From: Arabidopsis thaliana
Lineage: Eukaryota; Streptophyta; Magnoliopsida; Brassicales; Brassicaceae
DNA length: 64,000 nucleotides
Direction of reading: 5' to 3'
Assembly (NCBI RefSeq): GCF_000001735.4
Contig: NC_003071.7
Location: 9,975,151-10,039,150, forward strand
In this document: piece by piece, positions 47,655 through 59,456 of the stretch
Position numbering within the stretch: the first letter of the stretch is position 1
Layout of the letters: each line of letters starts with the position of its first letter
Position numbers and translations under genes: made by a program
Notes under the pieces: generated by a model
What the model saw: only the letters and a program-made list of their open reading frames with translations
The model's database searches: none
What the model was told of the DNA's origin: nothing

Positions 47655-49165
47655 GATGATGATGAAGATGATACTGGGTTTCAGATTTCAGAACTCTCTG
47701 TCACTCTCTTTATGGCTGCTCTCTGGAGAAATGATAGTAAAAGTTTAGGTTTTTATATTGTTTTGAGTTGATGTCCTGATGTTACAGCAACGGTCGGATT
47801 TATTATTTGAAAAGTGTGCTTATGGAAATGGGGAATAGTGTTTGGAAATGTTTACTAGCTTCTGTATCATAAATCCCTAATGATGGGACTTAATCTTTTT
47901 AAATATTTTTGTTTCCTTCTAATTGCAATACAGCTAAGTAGAGATAGTGGGAATATGGAAAGTTGTAATCTTTTAAGAGAAAATTAATAAACCATTCTAC
48001 AAAAATTGTTCTTGGTGCACTTTATTAAGATTACGAATATTAACATTTAAACAAATTTCCAATAGAAATATAAAGTTTGACTTTTGAGTAAAGTTTAGGG
48101 ACTGTCCATAAGATTGAGAGTCTCACCTTGTCAACCAAATTAACACCAAATCCCTTCACATTTAGGAGGATGTATTCAATATAGCATTTGGAATGATTTG
48201 TATTAAGATGAAAAATATATTTTATTCAAACATGAATTCTAAAAAGCTTTCTAAAATCAAGTGTTATTGGATTAATAATTTTAAAATCTAGAATCAAATC
48301 TGCTGTTATTAGAAATATTTTAAATAGTGGATTTGAATTGACTTGAGAGATTTTGGGTGAAATTTCAATGAATTTTTAAAAATTCAAACATTCCCTGTCT
48401 CATAGTTTGAGGTAGATTTTAAACAGTTTTAATAACAAATTTTCGAATTCACTAAAATAATTTCAAAACTCAATAAAACTCAAATCACTCCAAATTCTTT
48501 CTACAATACACTCCCTTAATTTTTATTTTTTTTTCTTTTTTCCTATTTTTTTACACCCCTTTATTAATTACTGTGCTTTACTAAACTTACCACACATACA
48601 AAAATATGAAATTTAAGTTACTAATATAGAAGAATACTGTTGGGGACTAGAATCACATGATCGTTGTTGTCATAAAATCTATCGCTAGTTAAAGTATTAA
48701 AAGATCGAGAAAAAAAATTATTAGTTCCCCAAACTCATAATTGTATGTTAACATTTTCTACCCATTTTCTTAGATTTGAATAAGGAAAAATAATATTTTG
48801 GTTGTAAATTGTAATAACTAAATTTTTTCCGGATTTGATTATTTGTTTTATTTTCTTGACAGTGGTAACTCTGCTCAAGTGCTTGCCTTCATCTATAAAA
48901 TTGGAGAGACTTTTCATTAATTACTGTTCCAACAAATTTGAACTACTTTTAATTATGAGTCTAATTAATACAGAGAGAGTTCAAGCGTCCAACGAATTAA
49001 AGGTCTCGTTGTTATTTTCTCACTAGCTAAAGGAAAAACTTGGCCACGTTGATGAACCACCACTTGAAAAATCTTGAAGCCTCCATTTACATCAAAACAG
49101 TCAAACCAAATTCGCAATCTCACAAGTTTCCCTTCCATCCCAAACAACACTTTATTATCTCTTGT
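47655..49165. other. Intergenic between divergent CDCA7-type and GDSL genes
   Basis: Contains both promoters. AT-rich, with no further gene or repeat recognised. Confidence 0.5.
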
Positions 49166-49175
49166 TATATATAAA
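49166..49175 (+). promoter_or_regulatory. TATA box of the GDSL lipase gene
   Basis: TATATATAAA lies about 40-50 bp before the start codon, implying a very short 5' leader. Confidence 0.6.
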
Positions 49176-49215
49176 TCTCAAACAATAACACTAACATTTC
49201 TCAAAATCAAGAAAT

Positions 49216-50908
49216 ATGGCCACAAGAGCTTCTACATCTAGCAGAGTCTCTCCAGCTTTCACTTTCCTCGTCATCTTCTTCCTCTTATCTCTCACTGCTT
49301 CAGTAGAAGCTGCTGGTCGTGGAGTTAACAATGACAAGAAAGGCGGCGGATTAGGAGCTTCTTTCATATTCGGAGATTCTCTAGTCGATGCCGGAAATAA
49401 TAATTATCTATCGACGTTGTCTAGGGCTAATATGAAGCCTAATGGTATTGATTTCAAAGCCTCCGGAGGAACTCCTACCGGCCGGTTCACCAATGGACGG
49501 ACCATCGGTGATATCGTTGGTACGTAACAAAAATGAAAAAAAGTTCTATAACCCATATATAGTAAAATGATATATGTGGTATACATTATTAGTCTAGAGA
49601 TTATGTTCAACTAACACACCTACACATGTATGTTGACGTTTATTACTCTTTTTCTTTGTTAAAATGATTAATTTTTTTTAGTGAATGATTCTAAAACGTT
49701 AAATATTTGATTTACGTTTTTTTCAGGGGAAGAACTCGGATCAGCGAACTACGCGATCCCGTTCTTGGCACCAGACGCGAAGGGAAAAGCTTTATTAGCC
49801 GGAGTGAACTATGCATCTGGAGGAGGAGGAATCATGAATGCCACCGGGAGAATCTTTGTATGTACCAAACTAATTTTAATCATATGTGCATTTAAAAATT
49901 TCTAAAATTTATTCTAGAGTTATGAAGTTTTAAGGAATTGTAAATATTTGGTAGGTGAATAGATTAGGTATGGATGTACAAGTTGATTTCTTCAACACTA
50001 CACGGAAACAGTTTGATGATCTACTTGGAAAAGAGAAAGCAAAAGATTACATAGCCAAGAAATCGATATTCTCAATCACTATAGGAGCAAATGATTTCCT
50101 CAACAATTATCTATTCCCACTACTCTCGGTAGGAACACGGTTCACTCAAACTCCCGATGATTTTATTGGCGACATGCTTGAACATCTACGCGACCAACTA
50201 ACCGTAAGCAACAAAATATTGATCTCTATCCATCAAAATAAAGTTAGAGAATTTTTGTTTAGTTCATTTGTTATCATATGCATGTTATGGTTGAAATACA
50301 GAGGCTGTATCAATTGGATGCGAGGAAGTTTGTGATCGGGAACGTTGGACCGATTGGATGCATACCGTACCAGAAAACAATCAATCAATTAGACGAAAAC
50401 GAGTGTGTGGATTTGGCTAATAAACTAGCAAATCAATACAATGTTCGGTTAAAGAGTTTATTAGAGGAACTAAACAAGAAACTTCCCGGAGCAATGTTTG
50501 TCCATGCAAACGTCTACGATCTCGTCATGGAGCTCATTACTAACTACGATAAATACGGTAATACATATATTTTTGTCTTCTACAACTCACACACGCACAC
50601 TACCATATATACACGTTTTAGGCCATGAAATGTAGATTATGAATATATGAAAAATAAAGATTTGTGGATTTGTAAACTTGGTAGGGTTCAAAAGTGCGAC
50701 AAAGGCTTGTTGCGGTAATGGAGGACAATACGCGGGTATAATTCCGTGCGGACCGACTTCGAGTTTGTGTGAAGAGAGGGATAAATATGTGTTTTGGGAT
50801 CCTTATCATCCGAGTGAAGCAGCAAATGTCATCATCGCGAAGCAATTGTTATATGGTGATGTTAAAGTTATATCTCCAGTTAATCTCAGCAAACTTAGAG
50901 ATATGTGA
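49216..50908 (+). CDS. GDSL-type esterase/lipase
   Basis: Secreted SGNH/GDSL hydrolase. Five exons, 49216-49519, 49727-49857, 49955-50203, 50302-50557 and 50685-50908, give 387 aa. Residues 1-33 are a signal peptide. Block I is FIFGDSLVDAGNNN with the nucleophile Ser 55; block III contains GAND (189-192) with the oxyanion Asn 191; block V is WDPYHPSEAAN with Asp 352 and His 355. Gly of block II is in SGGGGIMNATG. All catalytic residues are present and the length is typical of the plant family. Natural substrate unknown; relatives act on cutin or wall esters. It corresponds to At2g23540. Confidence 0.95.
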
Positions 50909-51798
50909 TTTGATTGTTTGTTGAACTAAATTAAATGTCCCTTGGAGGTATTTATATACATAATTTGTTATACGCCAAGTTAAGATTACTCTTTCACTCT
51001 TTGTATATGTATGTGTGTTGGTCGTGTTTGATTTTAGTGAGAATGCTTTTGTTTTGTCAAGATGTGATAAAATTCGATTACCTCTTTTCCCAAAGTTTTC
51101 AAAATCGGAGTGAACCAGGATTTGGATATTGAAATCGAGTCGGTTCAGTTAAACCGATTTTAATCTAGACTCGGCAACCTTAACCGGTCGGCCTGATTCG
51201 GTTTTCACTGTCTCTCTTTAGTCTTTCCCCTCTTTAGGGACTTTCCGTTAATGTCGCCGGCGACGGAAACTCAGGAATGTCGGTTCTCTGTGATCTCGAT
51301 TCCGACGAAAAGGCAGCAAATTTGCAGCCGTGTCAGCCGCAGAGAGCATCCCCTTCTTCTCGTAACCGCAGCAGCCGCAGAAACTCCGACAAAAACGCCA
51401 TCGTTTCGATACAGTAAATAGTAGGTGGATTTTCAAAAGCACCTGCTTTAGATTCTTATTTTTTATGCTTCAGTGCTTGAAACTGTTCGAAGGGTAGAGG
51501 AAATTTGATGAAAAGTTTTGTCTTTTCTTGTGGTGGAAGCTGAAGTTCGTTACTAAGGCTGTTGTCTAAGGTCCAGAGAATGGTAAACCAACGTTAAAGT
51601 GACTGTTAGTTAGTTTGTGGCTGTTCATTAAGTTCCAGATAATGGTACACCAACTTTACATTGAGTGTTAGTTTTAAGTCGGTAGAGTTGATGGAGTTAG
51701 TTTGTTGGTAGGTCGCCCTCTGGATTGTATATAATCTTAGAGCATAATCTTTGGATGAAAAACTGTTTATATGTACCTGCCATCTTCAAGAGATAATG

Positions 51799-51912
51799 AT
51801 AGATTTCTTGAGGCTTTTGATAACATGGACATATGATCTGCATCTTTGCATTTTCAAGTGCAAAGATGCAGATCATATGTCCATGTTAATATCAAAGCCT
51901 CAAGAACTCTAT
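51799..51912. ncRNA. Putative hairpin-forming inverted repeat of a MES exon
   Basis: 51822-51850 and 51859-51887 are perfect reverse complements over 29 bp with an 8-base loop (ttttcaag). Pairing extends outward to about 51799 and 51912 with one small bulge and few mismatches. Both arms derive from the part of MES exon 3 encoding DADHM...SKPQEL. The phrase catatgatctgcatctttg is identical to MES7 and MES19. A transcript would fold into a long near-perfect stem. Transcription is not shown by sequence. Confidence 0.55.
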
Positions 51913-52027
51913 CTGCCCACGAACAAGATCAGACCACTCCTGGTTATTTACCTTCTCTTTTTTAGCCTCTTTGTCTTCTATTTTTTCGACTATTAGTTTT
52001 GCTGGTAGCTGTCTGCGATTTACAAGA

Positions 52028-52127
52028 GATGGCCAGTTAGTAGTTGAGGCTTGCAGAACATTGGCATATGATCTGTGTCTACCATCTCTATCGCCTGATA
52101 ATTATTAATCATTAATTGCTGATGTTC
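52028..52127 (-). pseudogene. MES8-like exon 3 fragment
   Basis: The plus-strand text gatggccagttagtagttga and following bases align with the MES8 last exon near 59485 (gatggtcacttagtagttga), continuing through the His-motif region with substitutions and a gap. Only about 100 bp remains. Confidence 0.6.
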
Positions 52128-52662
52128 TTTTGCAATGGCTTTGTCCTCTCTGATCAGTTGTATTTTTTTACAGACGTAGGCGTATTAGTGAATTACAATA
52201 CCAAATTGGCCAATCTTCACTCAGTGAATCAGTCAGTTATATGAACTTACTTTTTTCCTCTCATTAGCCTAGATTCGTTTTCCGTTTTCTCCTCTAGTTT
52301 TTCTTTGCTTCAGTGCTTGAAGTTGTTTGATCGTAGACGAAAGTTGATGAGAAGTTATAGCTTTTCTTGAATCTAAGATTAGATCAGTGCAGTTGCCATA
52401 TTGTTCAGTTGTTTTCATCTTGCATATAGAAATTGCTCTGCAACATTGGTTATAGTGATGCTTCGCAATGCAGACATTGCAGTTCTCTCTATTATGATGC
52501 TATGATCCTACATTTGAAACCAAGAGGCCTTGTAACTACTTCTCTGTGTAATACAGTTTTCTCACGAAACTTTATTATATAAGCATTATCATTTGCTTAG
52601 TTCTCATACATATAGATGTATTCTCTTATGGCGTATTATTTATTGGTGGAAGCTGAAATTGG

Positions 52663-53617
52663 TTAATTTTTGCAATATTTATTTGCAATCTCCAGGAGAA
52701 GAGCACAAACTTCTTGAGGCTTGGAGAACATTGGCATATGATCTGCACATTTGATCTCCATTACTTCTTTTGGTGGAAAGTTGCTAATCATCCAACGCTG
52801 GTAATCTTCGACTTCCACAAGATCCTCTCTGCATACAATATATATACGTGTAACGGATCCGTACCCTTCCTCACTAAAGCTTCTTGTCCCTGCCAGATTG
52901 TTTGTAACTAACGGGTTTTCCCTCACTAATGTCTTCACCACTTCAAGATCCTTATTCGCCACAACAACAATCAACAAAAGATTGACTGAGATTACTAGCA
53001 CAATCCCATTTGTTTTTCTTTAAAGATTGGAGTCTTACTTGAACTGGAGAGTTTTGATACATTTTCTTGGCCATAAACTTTGGTCCCAAAAGAGTATACT
53101 GTAGAGGAAAATCAGGTTTCCCGTAGTTCACACACGTGGTGTCCAACCATTCCTCTTGTGGAATGCTTCTGAGCAGCTGCAGATTTAAGTATCAGAATCA
53201 CTCTGAAGAGATATCAGTCAGATAACATCATGTTCATTTATGTACCTTTTCGTAAACATAAGCAGGTGGGTTTATTGTGTCGGGCATGAAAGCTGTCAAA
53301 AAGACAATAGCGGCAATCTTACAAGCGAAGCTGTCAGCAGCAAGTGCAGCGGATATTCCTCCCATGCTATGAGCAACAACAATCACCTTACCGTCATCTG
53401 AGCCAAGCGAGCTCAGAAACTCAAGCAATGGTTTGCAGTAATCGTTCAGAGTCTGAATCTCTTCCACTTTGGTCATGTTTATACCTGATGCAGCAAGATC
53501 CACTGCCGTCACACAGTGACCTGCAACCTCCAGCTGCGTTTTCACCTTGTCCCAAGTCCATGCCCCGTGGCACACCCCATGGATGAGCACAAACCGCTTC
53601 TGGTTCTTATTCTCCAT
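52663..53617 (-). CDS. MES6: Methylesterase MES6
   Basis: Alpha/beta-hydrolase of the methylesterase family that cleaves methyl esters of plant hormones such as methyl salicylate, methyl jasmonate or methyl-IAA. Three exons, 53246-53617, 53039-53176 and 52663-52950, give 265 aa from [14 protein letters not shown]; an upstream in-frame ATG adds seven residues and is less likely by comparison with paralogues. The nucleophile is in AHSMGG (Ser 84), the acid Asp 213 in IVCRED, and the His 241 in CADHMPMF. The C terminus is two to three residues longer (YCKN) than in its neighbours because the usual stop position differs. The triad is intact, so an active enzyme is possible; activity for this member is not established to my knowledge. 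It corresponds to At2g23550. Confidence 0.92.
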
Positions 53618-54185
53618 TGCCTTTCTTACTCTCAGCATCTTGGTTCAACACTAATATATATGGTAAGTTTCCCACAGATAATCTTTGCATATTGACTGTT
53701 AGTTTTTGGTCGTTCTCTGAGTTCCATTGACTGTTAGATTTCTCATTTCAAATATAGTAAGCAATAAAGTCTGAACCTTTAGAAAGATCCTTTTAGAACA
53801 CACTTAATTGTATCAAATCAAGATACATTTTTTGTTGGTTGACTTGAAGACTCCACATGAGGTAGTTTGTTGCCATGTTGGATTTCGTAGTAATTGTTTC
53901 AGTGACTGTCACAGGTGAGAAGTGGCCATAGTATTTAGTATCTGCAGGAAAGTTTTTGGAAAGAGAGATTGTAAAATTTGTAGTTTTTGAAAGTGAATGC
54001 TTTATTGGAGAAGAGATGTACAAATTTATAGGGATACAATGGAGAGTCTAGGAATATGTTTATTATAGTTCTCTTATGATCTCTATTTACTAAATCATTC
54101 TTCTAAAATATTGTTTCTCATATGGCTTTTTGTTGTGGTGAAGTTGAAATTCATTACTAATTTGCAGTAACGATCTCAGGTTTAT
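53618..54185. other. Spacer between MES6 and MES7
   Basis: MES6 promoter and MES7 3' flank. No separate gene; a minus-strand open frame near 53793-54023 has no homology I recognise. Confidence 0.5.
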
Positions 54186-55132
54186 TTAGGCGTATTTATC
54201 TGCAATCTCCAAGAGAAGAGCACAGAGTTCTTGAGGCTTAGAGAACATTGGCATATGATCTGCATCTTTGATCTCCAGTACTTCCTTCACCGGGAAGTCA
54301 TTGATCATCCCACGCTGGTAATCCACAGGTACCGCAACGTCCTCTCCGCATACGATATATATACGTGTAACGGATCCGTACCTGTCCTCACTGAAGCTTA
54401 TTGTCCCTGCCAGGTTGTTTGTCATGAACGGGCTTACCCTCACCGACATTTTCGCCAATTCAAAATCCTAAACCAACACAACAACAATTAACAAAAGTTT
54501 AACTGAGGTTTACAAGCAATCCCATTTTAGTTTTTATGAGGCTTGGAGTCTTACTTGGAGGGGAGATAGGTTATACAAATACTTGGCCATGAACTCTGGT
54601 CCAAAAAGAGCAAACTCTAGAGGACGATCAGGTTTCCCAAACACAGTATCCATCCATACCTCTTGTGTAACGTCTTTGACCAGCTGCTAGTTTCAGGCAG
54701 ATATCAGAATCACATTGAAGAGATCACACCGTGAAGTTAATAATCATCGTTTTTACGTACCTTTTGGAAAACGTAAGCAGGCGGGTTGCTTATGTCGGGC
54801 ATAAAAGCTGCCACAAAGACAATAGCAGCAACTTTACTAGGGAAGATATCAGCAGCAAGTGAAGCTGATATTCCTCCCATGCTATGAGCAACAAGAATCA
54901 CCTTATCGTCATCCGAGCCAAGTGAGCTCAGAAACTCGAGCAGCGGTTTGCAGTAATCCTTCAAAGTCTGAATCTCATCCAGGCTAGTCATGTTTACACC
55001 AGATGCAGCTAGATCAACTGCGGTCACAGAATGACCAGCAGCCTCCAGCTGGGCTTTCACCTTGTACCAACACCAAGCTCCATGGCAGATTCCATGTACA
55101 AGCACAAACTTCTTCTGGTTATTCTTATCCAT
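54186..55132 (-). CDS. MES7: Methylesterase MES7
   Basis: Three exons, 54761-55132, 54555-54683 and 54186-54467, give 260 aa. Family members of this clade hydrolyse methyl salicylate to salicylic acid, and MES7 is reported active on it. Ser 84 in AHSMGG, Asp 210 in VCGED and His 238 in DADHMPMF complete the triad. The second exon is three codons shorter than in MES6, MES19 and MES4. The intron 1 acceptor is a TAGCAG tandem (NAG-NAG); use of the second AG matches the paralogues, and the first would insert one Gln. It corresponds to At2g23560. Confidence 0.94.
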
Positions 55133-56562
55133 TCCCTTGTTTACTCTCAGTATTTTTGTTCAGCACTTATATATAGAAATAGAAATACTTTCTGCATTTT
55201 GGCTATTAGTTTTATTAATTCAACCATATGAATAGAATGCAATAAAATTCGAACCTTTGGAAAGATCAATGTAACTGTATTATTAAATCTAAATACATAC
55301 ATTTTTGTTGTGTATCAAATGTTTTTCTTATGTTAAAGAATGGTATAATGCCAGTTGTAGGAAAAGAACGTATCGAATAAGAAAACGACTATTAACACAT
55401 TTGGACTTTAGTGAAATAAAAGTTCATTAAAGTGAAAATAAAGGTAATGATTTTGATGCATGATTATAGTTTTTTTTTTTTTTGTCAATTATATTTTTGT
55501 TTAATAGTTAGAGTTAAGTAAGCCTAGTGGGAGTGGTTATGTAGTAGTAGTTAGAGACTTTATTTGTGTGTGAGTGTGTGTAATGCTGTAAAGAATGTGT
55601 GAGAAAAAAATGCATTAGCTTTTCTTATGTCTTCCTTTTCTCAAAAAAATTTAAAACGTTTTTTTTTAGTCAAAGTCTAAGTTAGAATCAAAATAGAGAG
55701 ATGCAAGAAGAGAGCAACAAATATTACGAATACTAGTAAAATCAACAAAGATGCACTAAAAACATAGTGAGAATATTATTTTATCATTTTTGTTATATGA
55801 GATTGATTAGCATTATTGTCGTCTTAAAAGCTAAAACATGCTAACATTTTTTTCTGTGTATACACGGTGCTCATGCTATTTGCTTCCTTGGGCAAACAAA
55901 AGCTAGACGTCTAAAAATAGGTATAAAACCATCAATTTGATTTCTGTATAATAAGAGAAGTTAAACACTGCCGGGGGGAAATATATTGAACTTAAGGTTC
56001 TATATGTTTAGAAAAAAATCAATTGCAATAGGATACAAGCACACGATACAACAATACTATTGTTAGGATATATTTCACAAAAGATGTTTATTTAGATATC
56101 TAAACAAGCGTTTAGCAGAGAATTACTAGAAAATATAGTAAAAACTATTTTTCGGTGTCCAAATGAAATAAACCAAATCTTTATTTACAAAGTATAAAAA
56201 ATGATGAATTTTGATTTAGCTACTATATAATAACTGATATTAAATAAATCTTAAGAATCCAAATAAATTTTTGTTTGGTTCATAAGCTGCCACATGTTCC
56301 TAGTACTTTATCTAGGTATCATGTAACTTCTATGGCTGCAGGATTTACCAATGGGAAGAATGGTGGTTGTTATATGCTTACGGCCATATAGATTTTTGTG
56401 ATACAATATACTTAATTGTAACACGAATTTTATTTATATAACCACTCTTATAACTGCTTCTCTATGTAATACCGTTCTTATGAATATTATTTCTCATATG
56501 GCTTATTGTTGAGGTGGAAGCTGAAGTTCATTACTAATTTGTAGTGACCATCTAAGGTTTAT
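55133..56562. other. Spacer between MES7 and MES19
   Basis: About 1.4 kb, the longest gap in the array. AT-rich. A phrase tataataagagaag near 55945 resembles Arabidopsis Helitron 5' ends, but no matching 3' terminus was found nearby. No gene seen. Confidence 0.45.
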
Positions 56563-57520
56563 TTAGGCGTATTTATCTGCAATCTCCAAGAGAAGAGCAC
56601 ATAGTTCCTTAGGCTTGGAGAACATTGCCATATGATCTGCATCTTTGATCTCCATTACTTCTTTCACCGGGAAGTTGCGGATCATCCAACGCTGGTAGTC
56701 CTCAGGTAATATATTATCCTCTCCACTTATGATATAAATACGTGTAACCGATCCATATCCTTCCCCAGTAAAGCTTCTTGCCCCTGCCAGATTATTCGTA
56801 ACCAACGGGTTTACCCTTACCAACATTTTCGCCAGTTCAAGATCCTAATTAAAGGTAACAATCAAAAGAAGAATACATGAGGTTACTAGCAATCTCGTTT
56901 GTCAAAAAGAGGTTTGATTAGGCTTGGAGTCTTACTTCTATTGGAGACCGTTGATACACTTTCTTGGCCATGAACTTTGGTCCCAAAAGAGCTGACTCAA
57001 GAGGACAATCTGGATTCCCGTACCTTCCGAACGCGGTGTCCAACCATTCTTCTCGTGGAATACTTCTGATCAGCTGAAGAGTTTAGTCATCTATCAGAAT
57101 ATATCACTCGAAAGCGATCATACCGTGCAACAAAAGCATCATGTTTTTTATATGTACCTTTTCGAAAACATAAGCAGGTGGGTTTCTTGTGTCAGGCATG
57201 AAAGCTGCCAAGAAGACAACAGCAGAAATCTTACAAGAGAATATGTCAGCAGCAAGCGCAGCGGGTATTCCTCCCATGCTATGAGCAACAAGAATCACCT
57301 TATCGTCATCCTAGCCAAGCGAGCTCATAAAATTAAGCAAGGGTTTAGAGTAGTCCATCAATGTCTGAATCTCTTCCACTATGGTCATGTTTATACCCGA
57401 TGCAGCCAGATCTACTGCGGTCACACAGTGACCTGCAGCCTCCAACTTTGTTTTCACCTTGTACCAACTCCACGCCCCGTGGCAAACCGCATGTACAAGC
57501 ACAAACCGCTTTTTCTCCAT
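56563..57520 (-). pseudogene. MES19: MES19, methylesterase gene with a premature stop
   Basis: Three exons, 57158-57520, 56936-57073 and 56563-56844, align end to end with the neighbouring genes in one frame of 261 codons. A TAG at 57311-57313 interrupts exon 1 after residue 69 (context SSLG, stop, DDDKV). Paralogues have TCG (Ser) there, so one base change explains it. Everything downstream is intact, including AHSMGG, the Asp motif (SGED) and DADHMAMF, and the splice sites are normal. The lesion looks recent; the truncated product would lack the nucleophile. It corresponds to At2g23570. Confidence 0.9.
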
Positions 57521-57935
57521 TGCCTTCTTTTACTTTTAGCATTTTGCATCAACACATATATATTATATGTCGTACGGTACTTCATGCTTAGAAACAGTAC
57601 CATGCTTCTGGTGGTATGTCGCGTGCAAACTTTTACGTGATCAAAGCGCTAATTTGGGTTTATATTTCTTTTGAGGTAAAGACAAAAAAAATCTACAAGT
57701 ACAAAATCGAATTCTTGGAATGATATGGATGTAATGAAACTAACCACCGCGAAAGTGACACTAACTTTGGACTTTTATTACATTAGATGTGAGGAAACTA
57801 ATTGTAATCACATACACGTTAGATTGTCAACGTATGATCTACGTTTTATGGGCCTAATTCGCAAAGTATTTTTTTTTACCAAAAATAGCAAAGACAGCTA
57901 AAATGAAAATTTATATATCTTTTACTGCTTCAGAA

Positions 57936-57966
<31 letters not shown>

Positions 57967-58209
57967 TTTACTTTCCATTCGTATGCTCTTGATTTATTGG
58001 TTTCATCTTCAACGTGAGAGTTTTATCCATTTTTCAAAGAAGTTTAGGAGTTACAATTTTTTCTCTCACATTTTTGATTTCTTGCTCTTTTCTGAAAATA
58101 GTGTTTATAAGACAGAATCATGAAATAATTTTTAATGAGTATGATTATTTACTTATAATTCTAGTTGAAGCTATAAACTTTGTAACTGTAGTGAAGATCT
58201 TAAGATTAT
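57521..58209. other. Spacer between MES19 and MES4
   Basis: Contains an (AT)n microsatellite at about 57936-57958 followed by a T run. No gene seen. Confidence 0.5.
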
Positions 58210-59160
58210 TTAGGCATATTTACATGCAATCTCCACGAGAAGAGCACATAGTTTGTGAGGCTTGGAGAACATTGCCATATGATCTGCACATTTGATCTCC
58301 ATTACTTCTTTTGGCGGAAAGTTCTTGATCATCCACCACTGGTAATCCTCGGGTACCGCCATGTCCTCTCCACATACAATATATATACGTGTAACGGTAC
58401 CGTACCCTTCCTCACTAAAGCTTCTTGTCCCTGCCAGATTATTTGTAATGATGGGGTTTACTCTCACCAACATTTTCGCCAATTCAAGATCCTAACCCGT
58501 CACAACAACAATCAATAAAGGATTGATTACAAGCAATCCCATTTTTGTTTTTATTAGGCGTGGAGTCTTACTTGGACCGGAGAGAGTTGATACAAATTCT
58601 TGGCCATGAACTTTGGTCCAAAAAGAGCAAACTCTAGAGGACATTCATGTTTCCCATACGTTCCAAACACGGTGTCCAACCATCCTTCTTGTGGAACGCT
58701 TCTGATTAGCTGCGGATTTTAGTAAAATATTAGAACCACTTGGAAGAAGTCATACCTCAAAACCATATTAGAATGTATGATGATGTACCTTTTGGTAAAC
58801 ATAAGCAGGTAGGTTTCTTGTGTCGGGCATAAAAGCTGTCAAGAAAACAATAGTAGCAATCTTACTAGGGAATATGTCAGAAGCGAGAGCAGCAGGTATT
58901 CCTCCCATACTATGCGCAACAAGAATCACCTTATCGTCATCCGAGCCAAGTGAGTTCAGTAACTCAAGCAAAGGTTTGCAGTAATCCTTCAAAGTCTGAA
59001 TCTCTTCCAATCTAGTCATATTTATACCGGATGCAGCTAGATCCACCGCGGTCACACAGTGACCTACAGCCTCCAGATGCGTTTTCACCTTGTACCAACA
59101 CCAAGCGCCGTGGCACAGCCCATGGACGAGGACAAACCGCTTCTTGTTGTTCTTCTCCAT
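58210..59160 (-). CDS. MES4: Methylesterase MES4
   Basis: Three exons, 58789-59160, 58572-58709 and 58210-58491, give 263 aa. Triad: Ser 84 in AHSMGG, Asp 213 in VCGED, His 241 in [11 protein letters not shown]4 is reported to have methyl salicylate esterase activity. Exon lengths equal those of MES6 except at the extreme C terminus, and the protein is closest in appearance to MES6 and MES7. A TA-rich TATA-like run lies at 59203-59220, about 45-60 bp before the start codon. It corresponds to At2g23580. Confidence 0.94.
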
Positions 59161-59456
59161 TGTTTTCTTTCTTCTATACTCTCAATATCTTGGTTCAGCA
59201 CTTATATATATATATATATCGATGGTCACTTTCCTCATACTCTTTCTATATTGACTGTTAGTTTCTGGTCATTCTCGAAACAAACACTACATTGACTGTT
59301 AGATTTCTCATTTCAACCAAAGTAAGTAATAAATTCTGAACCTTTAGAAATATCAATTTTAGAACACACACTTGATGTATCATTAAGAGACAATGAACCA
59401 GGCCTCTTTAGAAGAGATTGATTGCAGCTCCAAATACATTTTCATCAAAATATTAT
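59161..59456. other. MES4 promoter with a short MES8 fragment
   Basis: gaaccaggcctctttagaag appears at about 59396, a second copy of sequence inside MES8 exon 3 near 59700 (flanking bases tcattaag also shared). It is a roughly 40-bp stray duplication beyond the MES8 stop codon. Confidence 0.6.

Larger units (their letters stand above)
50909..52662. other. Spacer with methylesterase gene relics
   Basis: Between the GDSL gene and the MES array. It contains MES-derived fragments: a MES 3'-flank-like phrase near 51530-51550, an inverted repeat from a MES last exon at 51799-51912, and a MES8-like fragment at 52028-52127. It also has a direct repeat of about 63 bp starting cttcagtgcttgaa at 51469 and 52307. 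No intact gene. These suggest one or more lost copies at this edge of the array. Confidence 0.65.

Noticed and set aside
51248-51442. Minus-strand 64-codon frame with Arg/Cys-rich translation
   Set aside because: No homology recognised, and it sits in the relic-filled spacer with no splice partner.
55940-55990. Helitron 5' terminus between MES7 and MES19
   Set aside because: The tataataagagaag phrase is suggestive, but no TC start in proper context and no CTAG-hairpin end was found downstream.
57936-57970. (AT)n run followed by T run as a functional promoter
   Set aside because: Simple microsatellite; it is far from any start codon (nearest is on the other side of MES4).
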